The notes under the pieces were generated by a model, which saw only the letters and a program-made list of their open reading frames with translations, searched no databases and was not told where the DNA came from. The position numbers and the translations under genes are program-made. DNA of 64,000 nucleotides from Patagioenas fasciata (taxonomy: Eukaryota; Chordata; Aves; Columbiformes; Columbidae). The DNA lies in assembly GCF_037038585.1 (NCBI RefSeq), contig NC_092520.1, positions 12,593,001 to 12,657,000 of the forward strand. Reading direction: 5' to 3'. How positions within the stretch are numbered: the stretch's first letter is position 1; the number at the start of each line of letters is the position of its first letter. Positions 1 to 12,600 of the stretch are shown in pieces.

Positions 1-603
1 AGCCAGTCCTTAATGCATCAATTTATCTGCCTGTACAGCGATGTTATCTGAAATATTTTAGCATATTCCACCTGGCTTCCAGCTGCATCTCCAGGAGAAC
101 ATAGGTGTCATTTACGCTCTTTGTCATATTTCCCAGATCTCTGTGAAATTCAAAATATCTCAAATGGCATTGTGCCTTAGGGAGCTGAAATGAGTCTACA
201 CTGTCTGCCGATAATTTTATATACACAGTTAAAAGTCTTTTATATTATTATATAAGCCATTCAAGCAAGATTTTCATAGCAGGGCACAGCAGTTCATTTA
301 CGTAGCTGGGTCAGAAGTGTTTTCATTAAATCGTTTTTCATGACAGAGTCACACAGTATTATCATTAAATTATAACATAAGCATACAATGAGATTCTTTA
401 CTATGAAATCCCTAATTTGATGTTGATACAACCTGGGTTTGTGGTATCCAGTTTTATTATTAAGTTACTGAAGGAATATATGTATATTAAAATCTGTCTT
501 TCAAGCAGCAGTCTTCTTTCAAAGTTTAAAATTACTATTCCAAAAATGACATAGTTTGGAACACTTCAGAAAAGGTAAATTTGAATGCTTATTCTAACTG
601 TAG
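1..603 (+). other. DEUP1 intron (3' part), upstream of exon A
   Basis: This AT-rich sequence ends in the exon A acceptor. I see no repeat family or exon in it. The 5' end of the intron and the first DEUP1 exons are beyond the left edge. Confidence 0.6.
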
Positions 604-699
604 GTGGGACTACTTCAACAGAAACTGGAAGACTTAAAGAAAACTAAATATGAAATGGCTCAGAATTACAAAACTCAGCTTCAAGTACTGAAATCTCAA
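604..699 (+). CDS. DEUP1: DEUP1 exon A (window residues 1-32)
   Basis: The acceptor ends in ctaactgtag and the donor is gtaagaaaag. The exon is 96 nt in phase 0 and encodes [13 protein letters not shown] through QVLKSQ, a coiled-coil segment matching the human VGLL-QKL region. GTG is an internal valine codon at the exon edge, not a start. At least one upstream coding exon is outside the window. Confidence 0.9.
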
Positions 700-3600
700 G
701 TAAGAAAAGTGTCGGTTATGTTATTTTGTGACTTTAGTATAAAGGGCTTATACATGCCTAATGGTCTAGAACAGGGCTGTCAAACTCATTTCCACTGGGG
801 GCCACATCAGCTTTGCGATTGCCTTCAAAGGGCCAAATGTAATTTTAGGACTGTATAAATGTAACTACTCCAGTAGTTACATTTATAGTAGTTACATCCC
901 CTGGTGGAAATGAGCTTGGCACCCCTGGTGTAGGTTTACATTTATGGATTTGGGAAAGATTAATTGTGTCATATAAATGATGATGACTATAGCTTCCTGC
1001 TGGGTTCAATTATAATTTCTTTATTGGCATGTCCAAAATCTTTGGATGGATTTTGATGTCATTGTGACGAAGACTCTATTTCCTGACTTTGGACTAATAA
1101 CCTGAAACCTTGGTGAATGAAGAAAATAGGTAATTTGAATTCATGCTAATAACACTCTGATGCCCATTAGGAATTTTAAGACTGAAACTATTCTTATGTC
1201 TTTGCTATATTTTTTCTGGTTTTAGTTTGCCTGACTTACAGGGATTATTAAAGTGGTCTGATTGCTTTCCGTAAGGAAACATGGTAACCAAACTAGAGTA
1301 ACCTGAGTTATTGACATTGATAATTTGTTTGGGGTTTATTTATTTTGGTGTGCACTTGCAGCCCAGAAGGCCAATTGTATCTTGGGCTGCATCAGAAGGA
1401 GCGTGGCCAGCAGGTGGAGGGAGGTGATTCTGCCCCTCTGCTCCACTCTGGTGAGACCCCACCTGGAGTCCTGTGTCCAGCTCTGGAGCCCTCAGTGCAG
1501 GAAAGACATGGACCTGTTGGAGAGGGGCCAGAGGAGCCACAGAAATGATCAGAGGCTGGAACAGCTCTGCTGGGAGGACAGGCTGAGAGAGCTGGGGTTG
1601 TTCACCCTGGAGAAGAGAAGGCTCTGGGGAGACCTTATTGCAGCCTTTCAGTACTTAAAGGGATGGGAACAGACTTTTTAGCAGGGCCTGTAGTGACAGG
1701 AGAAGGGGCAAGGTTTTTAAACTGAAGGAGAGTAGATTTAGACTGGACATAAGGAAGAATTTTTTTTTCGATGAGCATGGTGAATAGGTTGCCCAGAGAA
1801 GCTGTGGAAGCCCCATCTTCGGAAGTGTTCATTGTTTGGTTGGGTGGAGCTTCAGTGAACCTGAACAAGTGAAAGATGTCCTTGCCCATGGCAGGGAGGT
1901 TGGACTAGATGATCTTTCAAGGTCTCTTCCAGCCTAAACCATTCTATGGTTCTGCAATCTATTTGTCTGTGTTTGCTCTTTATCAATATTTTTGTTTCTA
2001 CGTTACTTTCCACTTCAATCATGATTCTAAATTGTTAGTGAAATTCAGTCCATTCTGTCTCTCAGATTTTAACAAATTAACATGCAGAATTTTACATTGT
2101 TTTTTCTAACTTCTTCATTCACTGGATTCTCCTATCAGAGATCTAGAATTCCGTTCCATTTCCAATTGCTTCCTTCAAAGTAATTAAAAATTTCTACACT
2201 TATTGTGGAACCATCATGGACTGCATAAATTGGATGTCATTATTTTCATATAGAGATGATAAGACTTGCCACCCAAATCCATGAAACCAATAAACGTATA
2301 ATTTATTTTTAAGGTTTTGTTGTCTTTATTTTATTTTTTTTAATTTTATTTACGGAAATTGATTTGGCAACCAGTTCTATGAGTAAGCAGAGAATGTTTT
2401 GGTTGTTATGCAATTAACACTTTTAATCTTTTGGGAAAATAGTTAGAAACAAAAGCTGTTTTATAATTTACACAAATTACAGAAAAAGAAACAACATCTT
2501 AGTGTGAGTGCTGAGAAGATAAACATCATACAGTGAAAAACAGTGCGACTTTTTATGTGTAAATTGTAAGGTACCTTTGGCAATGCAGAATTATTCCCTC
2601 CAAATCCAGCAGCTCTCTCTTTTCTCATCTTTTTTCACATTTCCTGCAATATTTTTCACTTCTTTATTTTTTTATCACATACTGAAAATGACTGGTTTTA
2701 TGTTACATTTTATGGCTAAGATCTTCCCTGAAATGGAATTTTCTGAAGTTGAAACTCCAAGTCATTTTTCTTGAAGATTTTGTTGTTGAAGTTGTTAACT
2801 ACCTTACAAGTCCTTTCCATGGTGTGGTGGGCTGACCCTGGCTGGATGCCGGGTGCCCACCAAACAGCTCTATCTCTCCCCTCTGGACATGGGACAGAAA
2901 ATGGAACAAAAGGCTTGTGGGTCGAGACAGGGACAAGGAGAGATCAGTCAGCAATTACCATCATCGGCAAAACAGACTCGACTTGGGGAAATTAATTTAA
3001 TTTCAAATGAGAGTAGGGTAATAGAGAAATAAAACCAAAATCTTAAAACACCTTTCCCCCACCCCTCCCTTCTTCCCAGGCTGAACTTCACTCCTGATTT
3101 CTCAACCTCCTCCCCCTGAGCAGAGCAGGGAGAAGGTGAATGGGGATTGTGGTCAGTTCATCACACATTGTGTCTGCTCGATTTCTAGCTCTTAATAATA
3201 TATATCACTTTCCCAATCTATGCCTCTAAACATTTCATTCGCTCTCAGTCATGCTATTTATTTTACCCAAGGTTCCAGCACTGATGCCGTTTGCATTTTA
3301 TTTTCCAATTCCCATTCCTCCGCTTTCACCAAACCATATTTCTTCATGAAATATCCATCCAGCACTCATTGACCTAAGAAGGAAACTGTTAAGTGCCTGC
3401 ATTAGGAAGCCTGCCTAGAGTCTCCAGGTGATAAACAGAAAGTTTGCCTGGCAGAGCACTTCCAAGCACCTCTGCTAGACAGTACGACTATTGCACACTG
3501 CTCCTCTAGCTTTTACTATGTCTCCTTACTGAGTTTCTTTCTTAAATTACGGTGCTGCAGTGTCTACAATAGAATGACTTTAATGTCGCTGATTCTCAGC

Positions 3601-6600
3601 TGCACAAGCTCATATCTAAAATATAGAGCTTCCCTGACAATATTAATCTTTGACTTATCTCCTTTGTCTGCCTTCTCTTGGTTCTTATCCTCACTTCAAA
3701 GTTATACCTCCTTATACACTGTATAATCTGAAGAGCTACAATTTAGTTTTGCACAAATGGTGTGAGTGTTACTATTTACCTGTAGCATTGTATCTTTCTC
3801 TGCAGAGGTATTCTTAAAATTCCTCCCACTTCTTTTTCCTTTTTAATCTTGGTAGAAATAGAAAGGATCAGTTTTTCTAGCTCTAAGACTGCTAGGCTAT
3901 TCAGGACCAATTTCTCTCTGATATACTGCTTCAGTGCTTTTTACCCTTGCTGTTGATAAAAGCAGCTGTTTAATGAGTGACTTTCCTACTGAATTGATTC
4001 TGTGCCTGTCAAATGCGATAAAATGCGTATTTCTCTTGTATTAGGGAAATAATTCCTGATATGTAACCTGAAACTTATAGGCCACACTGCTGCATTCTTT
4101 CACATGTACAACATTTTGTCATCATTAAATAGCAAAAACATTAGAGGTTCATCTTAATTACTTTCTTCATTCATTTTTTTTAATATTGATGTTTAGTATT
4201 TATTCTCATTTTGAAAATGACAGAAATCCCTCAGAACCCATTCTTGCTCTAAGCACTTTAGCAACTAATTGCCTCACTTAGACATTTAAAAGCTAGATGG
4301 CTGTCTGAGCTACCTCAGGCTGTTTTTAGAATCAATGGAGGGAATGGGCACCCCTAGAATATCATTCATGTCAGTGTATGACAAGAATTTAGGGTAGCTG
4401 AAATGACTAAGTATTCGGAGAAAGCTTTTTCTAATGCAGAGTAGCTCAGGCTTGGATGTCTAACTTTCATAAATCTAAATTTAGATTAATCCTACCCAGA
4501 ACTCACTAAAATGTGCCATTTTTTTTTTCACTTGTACAACATGCAAATAAAAAAACTGGGACCTTATTTTTAAAGCAAATAACTAGCATTAAATTGAAAG
4601 ATTCTTGGCTTTTAGTCTAGTTCCTGGTCGTGATAACATCCAGACTATAATGTGTCATGGTTTTACCCCAGCCAGCAACCAGGACCATGAAGCCACTCAT
4701 TCATCCCCCCCAAGTGGAATGGGGGACAGAGTCGCTCCCTCCTGGCTTCTATGAGCATCTGCAGGTGCAAAGGTGAAAAAATCCTTGGTCTCCTTGGCAA
4801 CAGCCAAAACATCAGTGAGTTCTCACATTCTTTTCATACCTGGAAAGAAAAAACAAACCCTGTCCCAGGGAAGAATAACTCTCTCCCATGGGAAGTTCAG
4901 TGTGTTGTCACATTATCCTTATACTAAATCCAAGATAAAAGACTGCGCTTGCTACTAAATAGAAAAGATTCTGACTACTATGAAGAAAATTAACTCAATC
5001 CCAGCGAAACCAGCACAGTCGGAAATACCTTACTTTCATTAAATAAATCTAATATTAAAACTAATTTTTCTCTTTTTGGCCGTTCTGTTCCTTTTTAGAC
5101 TGATTTGCTGAAGTGTTGGATCCTGTATTTCCTAGCCTTTTTAGCATGAACGGTCTGACACCTGGCTTTGTCTGGCTTTACTCTTCCTAGGCAGTTCACA
5201 TAAGCCTTGATACAGTCAGAAGCAAAACTCCTGTTATTTGAAAAAGGGATATCTTTCTTCCAAAGACAATGAGTTCCATGTTGTTTAAGCCTGGATAATC
5301 TGACCCATTGTAAATATCTTAACTGCATTCTTCAGGAAGGTCAAATTTGAATATAGGCAGCTTCTCTGCAAGACTTTTGATTTCATTTTGAAGGTAATAT
5401 CTCATGGTAAATCCATGGTACAAGGATTGCTGTTCAGAAATTCCAAGTTGGTCAAATCCATCTCTGGACCTCCCCATTTAATGAAACTTTCCAGTCAAAG
5501 ACGATCTAACTTCTGATCATCTTTTAAATTATTTTTGCTGTTCCATATTATGAGCTTCTAAAATAATCTCAAATGTCTCTAGGAAGCTTCCAGATTCTTT
5601 TTCACTCTGGTTTCTGTTCTGTATATTTTCTGGCTTTTTTTCCGTCTTTGTTATCTGTGCAGACCTCAATTGTTCATTCCAAGTTGGTTCAATAGAATTC
5701 CATTCCATTTCCAGTTACTTCCTTGGAAGTGATTTCTTTTCCAAGCAGTAGTTCACTTGAACAGTTAACAAAAACGTGGGATTTTCTGGATTTTGTTTGG
5801 TTAGGCAACGAACTTTATGATAGGGTCAGAATTTTTAAAATGAATCTGTAATTGTTACAGAGAGTGTAGACCATTATATATACCTGAATTTAAAGCAACA
5901 AAACTACAAGAGACATGATCAGTATTCACACCTGTAAACTGCTTTTCTAGTCAATGTTCTTCACAAAGTTCTTTCATTCTTCTTCCCTCAAGACCATATT
6001 GTTAATGTTTGCTTTGTCAGTATCCCACTAGCCTCTGCGAATGTAGTACAGCAAACTGTTGATCGGACTGGCCATTTTTCTGAAGAGGCTGGTACTTCCA
6101 CTGGTACCTTCATTTCTCTGCTTCTGAGTCTTTTGTCCCTGACTCCTAAGCCCCCCTTCCACAGGAATATCAATAGGTGCAACAGTATTAAGTGTCTAAT
6201 TCTCATAGACACTTTTTGGTACTTAATGGTTCCAGAAGAATGCAATAATCACATACATAACATTTCAACAATTTTAATGATAAAAAGAAACATGCAAGTT
6301 TAAAATACGTTAATGATAATCCTTCATTCTGGCTAGTGATGCACCCTTTAAACATGTCAACACAAGATGGCAGTAAACAAGTATAGAACATCTCACATAA
6401 ACATTGTAGAAGAAATGACACTATGGGTAAGAGTGCCACAAAGAACTTCAGCAGAATTAAGTAGCTGTCAAATAAGCCCATTTGAATATTTAGTTAATAT
6501 TTATATGACAGCTTAGTCTTGTTCATCTCTAATAAATTAACATCATTGATTCTTTGTTACATTGATTAAATATTTAAAATGCTGAAGATGCAGTTGGCAA

Positions 6601-9600
6601 TTTTAGTTTAAAGAAACTTTAGCCATGTGGTCATCTTTGATAGATTCTGCCTGTTCAACTGTGCTCTCATTTTTAGGTTTCAAAGTTGACACATAGTTAT
6701 GAAGAGCTACAGTCACACCAGGGTAAACAAAAGAAGGCTCAATATAGACAAGAATGTGAGGAAAGCCTAGAGGCACCATCTGAACTGAGAAATTTATACG
6801 AGAAAATGGAGGTAGGAATACTTTGTTACTATATTCTAATTTTAATATGCCTTTAGAACTAATTTGTCATTTAGAGTTGTAAACTTAAACTTCCTGATAA
6901 CTCCACAAGAATTATGTAATTTTCTTCCTCTGGCAAGAGAAGGTGCATAGTTTAATATTTGGGTTTTGTTCTTTTGTCCAAGTTTTATTAGTGTTTTTAG
7001 TAGTTTTGTGAGTTAATATAGGTAATTTTCTTCATAAATGTAACTAAAAATAAATTTTACTTTTTTCCTAATATATGTGTACTGGATAATATAATCTCTT
7101 GAGGCACGAGACTTTTTACACATACAGTATGCTGTCACATAAAACCTACCGTTAATGCAAGCTTTTCAAGATGTCAGGACAGCTTTGACCATGTAGGGCT
7201 AGATAGGAACAGGGTTTAAGATGGAAAACTGCTTGTTACACACCCGTGTGCCTGAGGCAATCCAGAGCCTTGAGCTCAGTGTCCAGTTTCCCCAGGTAAA
7301 GCATGAGGAAGCATTAGGCTTCCCACAAAATCCAGCATTCTGAGTGGGGGCCTAGATAATACAAGATGCTGAGGACAGGATTTGCTCCTATTCCCCATCC
7401 CTCCGGATGCGAAATGGATTTTAGCCAACTTATTCTTGTGTACAAGAAGAGATACTAATTTCTGATCATGACCCCTGGTCTTGACTTCTCAGAGTTAGAA
7501 GTTACTTCATGATCTATGGAATAAACAAATATTCATTGGGTCAACAGGAGAGTTCACCAGCACAGAGAGCTGGCATGAGGAGCATCTGCCTCCAAGTGGT
7601 GGCATCTCCCCAAATGCTCTTCTGGCTACATTCACTGGTGCAGAAATTGATACCTGCTCTCATTTCTGATAACTAAGCAATGTAATCTCTAGCTGTACTA
7701 ATATTTGCTGCTTCATTTTTACTTATACAATAAATTTGCTGGTATCCAGTGCAAAGTGAAACAACTTCAAAGGGAAGAATTCTAGAGCCTCTTGAAAAAT
7801 AATGTTTGTTAGGTAGAAACTAAACACGTGAAGATTCTCATTCAGGTTCAGTCTGGAGAGAAGGTTATTAAACTAAGTCTTCCCCATGTGGGGAGAACAG
7901 TCTAACTGTTCATGAAGTCTCATGAAGCATAGCAGGATCACAAAACCTTTTTTACATTTTCTCTGGTCGTGTTTTGTAGAGAACATAATAAAGTAGTGTG
8001 TGATTCCAACATTTACTAAACTGGGTCCTGTAGGGAAAGTAAGCAGAGCCCTTCTACCCTGCCCTGGTTAGACCCTACCTGGAGTCCTGTGTTCAACTCT
8101 GAGCCCTCAGTGCAGGAAAGATATGGACCTGTTGGAGAGGGGCCAGAGGAGCCACAGAAATGATCAGAGGCTGGAACAGCTCTGCTGGGAGGACAGGCTG
8201 GGAGAGTTGGGGTTGTTCAGCCTGGAGAAGAGAAGTCTCCGGGGAGATCTTATTGTGGACTTCCAGTACTTAAAAGAGGCCAATAAGAAAGATGAGGACA
8301 CACCTTTTAGAAAGGTGTGTTGCAACAGGACAAGGGGTAATGGTTTTAAACTAAAGGAGGAGAGATTCAGGCCAGACATGAGGAAGAAATTTTTTACACT
8401 GAGGGTGGTGAAACCCTGGCCCAGGTTGCCCAGGGAGGTAGTAGATGCCTCATCCCTGGAGACATCCCAGGCTGGGCTGGACAGGGCTCTGAGCAACCTG
8501 ACCTGGGTGAAGATGGGGCTTGGACTAGATGAACTTTGAAGGTCCTTTCCAACCCAAACTGTTCTATGACTCTATGGTACCAGCTGCAAGTGTGAGCTGG
8601 TTGCCTAGCTGCTAAGCCTTATGAAGACTTTAGAGGTTTATGATGTAGATTTGCACAGAGTTATGATATAGATGATTTAAAATGTATTTGATCTTAAATT
8701 TTTAATTGTAAAGTTCTCAGAGTGTTTAAGTACTTTCATACTGAAGTTGCAATTAAACAGGGGTTCAGGATCTTTATTTTGGACTGGCCTATCTTCTGTC
8801 TTATTCTATAAGATATAGAACTAACTTCTGTGACATTCAGGTAGTTGTTCCTACATAATAAGACACATCCTAGCTCTACATATTGCTCTCTCTTCCATAT
8901 GGAAGAGTCCTTACCATCAGAAAAGCTCCTACACTTTGGATTGCAGCATAGCTGCCAATATCTGTTACTACAAGAATAATAAATGGATTACACATCTATC
9001 ATTGACCAAATATATCACTACTGTGAAACTGTCTGATTCAGAATGACCTTATTCAAGATTAAAATGTGAAAATAATGTAACACAATGCTATAATTTGATT
9101 AATTTTGCTGTATGAAAATGAGTGCTTGAAATATATTCAGTATTCAGGAAGTAACTGCTGTGTTGAAAATCTACTGAGCTCAGCCATGTGTTAGTAAGGT
9201 CTTGAACCTGTAGTCCTCATTAAGTAGCCAGAAACTCCATTTGTATCACAGTTTGTAAAGCAGGAAGATGTTTATTGGTTTGAAATGCCAAAGTACATAT
9301 TAGGAAAGACAGAAGATTTTTATTAATCTACATTGGAAAACATTCCATTTTGTTTCAGTAAATAAAATAAAATCTTGGGTTTTTAAAATTTGGGAATTAT
9401 GCCAGTTTAGGATAATTATTAAAAGAATCTTTTTGGAATCAACATATCAATTGTGAAAAAGGAAGTTCTCAGAACAGCTTATAAATGTTATTGTTTTCAC
9501 TGTATAAAACAGCATACTGTTATTTTGCTAATTTTTCAAACTAAAAGAGCAACAGCTCTAGTAACTTGAGTTCTCCTACTTGTTTTGTAGGATACTGCCT

Positions 9601-12600
9601 TTAAAGTCTAGTTGTGATCTGCTATGATTTAAGAGCAAATTCAGATTTACTATAAATAGGAATATAAGTGCAAATACAAAACCAGTATTAGATAAATCTA
9701 ATACAATAGAATTTACTAAACATGGGATTTTTTAAAACTAGGCGAACTCAACCAGTTGCAGCGAAGAGAGCAAAAAGTAAAATTTACTCGGAGTAGCTAC
9801 TGTCCTGTTTGTTAAAAAAAAAAAAAAAGCAAGTACTTAAAACATTTATCTGAATATTAAGCGTTTAATTCCCTGCTGATTGCTTGACACTGATAGAGCT
9901 GTAAAGTCACAGGAACTACCTTCCAATAAAATGGGCGTATTATACTCATAGCTCTTAAGATCTATGGCAATGGAAGTGATTTAGAATTTTTTATCATTTT
10001 TATTCAATGATTATGTTTACCACACATTTTTTTTCAGATTAACAGCCCTTAAAACTAGATTTTTTCTGTTAGGGATGGCTAAATGGCTGGTTTATATCAT
10101 TGTTCTTTTTTTTTTTTCTTCTTTCCAAAATTATGGAAAGATTATGTGTTAATTAAAAAAATTAGATTTTTCCTAGAAATATACAAATGACAAAGTTATT
10201 TAGATTAAGGAAAAAAAAGTTATTTTCCCTGTGTTTATTAGCCTGTTTTGCTGTCTTTCAGGAATTTAAGGCAAAATCAAGAGAATGGGATAAGAAGGGG
10301 GCAATCTGCCAGAATTCTCTCCTTTTTTTAGATGCTCAACAAAAACTATTGTCTGAGAAATATAATTTATTTCAGGTAAAATTCTCACCTTCCTTCTTTG
10401 GCAAGAAAATGACCTGTTATCTCAGCTAGACTTATTTTACTTTCATTTTAAAGATCTCAGTACCCCTAAGCTTACAGTGAATCTGACAATACATGAATAT
10501 ATTGGTAGTTAATACATTGCTTTAGGTAAGACAGACCCATACTGAAAGAACTAATGATACACACAGTTATTTTAATTCTATTTTTCTCATTAAAATGAGA
10601 AAATAAGTATCATGATGAAAATGACAATATTTCTGCTGAAAAAAACCTGCAAAAAAGCGGTGCATGCTCCTTTTTACTTTTTTATTTACACTGTGGGGAT
10701 AATTTTATCTTCCCTGCTAATTACTAATATGCGATTAGTTGTGACAACAAGTCATTGAAAAGTTTCCTACCAAGTAAGTAGTACATGCCATTAGTATGTT
10801 GACTCAAATATAAAGTTCCCTCAAATCTAAGATAGCCCCATTTTTTTGGAAGATCATAAATTTACATTAATATAATTTATGCAGAAAAATCAATTTCTAT
10901 ATGCTACTCCAAAATCACAGTTGGAGTTTTTTGTTGGATAACTAATCCCTTTTTTATCATATTTTTCAGCTTTCAAGTTACCATTCAGTCCTTCATTGAT
11001 TTCGTCGTTCTTTTTTACTTGCCAATTTGCTTATTACTTTTTTTATATAGCCTATTGATCTAGCGTATTTTTCTAATTCTTTCCAATCAAGGACAAATTA
11101 TTTATTTCATAATGTCTTGATGATGTATCCTGCTCAAAAAAAAGGAAAATAACTTACAAATTAACTGGGCCACAAGACAGCTTAAAAATTAATTGGGGGA
11201 AGCCGGTTACATTGCTGACTGGTAATTCCCTTTTCCACTCTTACTAAGCTTGTTGGATCTTAATCTAGTGGAAGACTTTATTAACAATTCCTATGAAACT
11301 CTTCACCCATATCCAGAGTTTCCCAGGATGGCAGTTAAGCTTTGGGTTTAGATGCTGAAAGCATAGTATTGCAACTATTGAACTGCCACACAAATGTGTC
11401 ACGAAAGCAAAGCTTTGCTTGGACAAAACTGACTGATGCATGTTCATGATTAGTTAGACAAGTCAAAACAGAGTTCTCAAGATGATGACCCACATTTTGC
11501 TGTTGGGGCTTTCACTGCCCTCAGTGAACTTTCTTTGAAGACAATTTTCTTCACAACTGTAACATAACACCAACTAATTTATTAAACAGAAGCCTGATGG
11601 ACTGTTAGCCCTTAACTGTTTCAAAAGCGTTAATTGGTCCTGTGTCTTTGTCTCAAATTCCTCTTTTGTGAGGTCTTTGATTTCCAGCTGGAATCTTGCA
11701 CTCTGTTTTTCAACGGATGCTTTGACATTATGATATGTCAAACTCCATAACTTATATGTTAGGAGGATCTTAATTTATTATCTGTAGAAATTCAACTTAG
11801 CAGTAAATTTCTTTTGGCTTTTTGTTTGATATGCAGCCGGTGGTCAATTCTGCTTAGGTGTTCAACCTACACAAATTATGGGAATGAAGTCAGTGACAAC
11901 AAAAGGGGTCTAAAGCATGCCTTTTTGTAGTCCTTATTAATTAAAAATGGCATTTGTAACCCTCTTTATTTTTAATATACATTTTTTTGCTTGACTTGAT
12001 TTTGACACATGAGATATGGTTTCCAGGTCGTATTTTGTCGTCATTTTTCAGCTAATTCTTAGTCTTCTGATAGATTACTGCTCCTTGTTAATCTCTCAGT
12101 GGAGGGATGCGTGTGGATAATTTTTTAAACAGCCAAGCCAATTACTGTAGTAATTATGCCTCTTCACAATGCCTGTGAATTCGCAAATACCAGTTTTCTG
12201 AAGTTTTTGGTTTAGGATTTTCATTAGTGCAAGAAACTGAATGGAATGTGGGACTCTACAGAAAGTGCAAATGATTCTTCCCCAAGTTGAAGGATAATGA
12301 TATCAAAGTACAATTCCTGTAGTTACTGAGCTGTCTATACACGAACGATGCAATGGCAGCCCTCTAGTCAAAGGTTAATGTCTATCCTGAGGCACACACA
12401 CACAACTCCTACTGAGTTCAATGAATCAAAGAGCAACATTACTTTCAAATTATTTTTTATAGATAGCTGCTTTGAGTAGGTCATCATAATCACGTTTTTC
12501 ATATTCAGGGCTAACTAACATTAAGTGCTATGGAAACAACACAGAAAAAACCTTGAAAAAATTCTCTGCCCTTGAAAGTTTCTGAAACATTTTTCATACC

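Larger units (their letters stand above)
700..6676 (+). other. DEUP1 intron between exons A and B
   Basis: Besides the MITE, the CR1 copy and the two LTRs listed separately, it contains a pair of related short segments at about 2146-2187 and 5693-5734. There is also a weakly coding-like minus-strand stretch at about 5345-5490. The remainder (3.2-4.65 kb and 5.75-6.67 kb) is AT-rich unique sequence in which I see nothing. Confidence 0.6.

Noticed and set aside
44-226. Small minus-strand frame at the left edge
   Set aside because: Intronic, short, and without similarity or splice signals.
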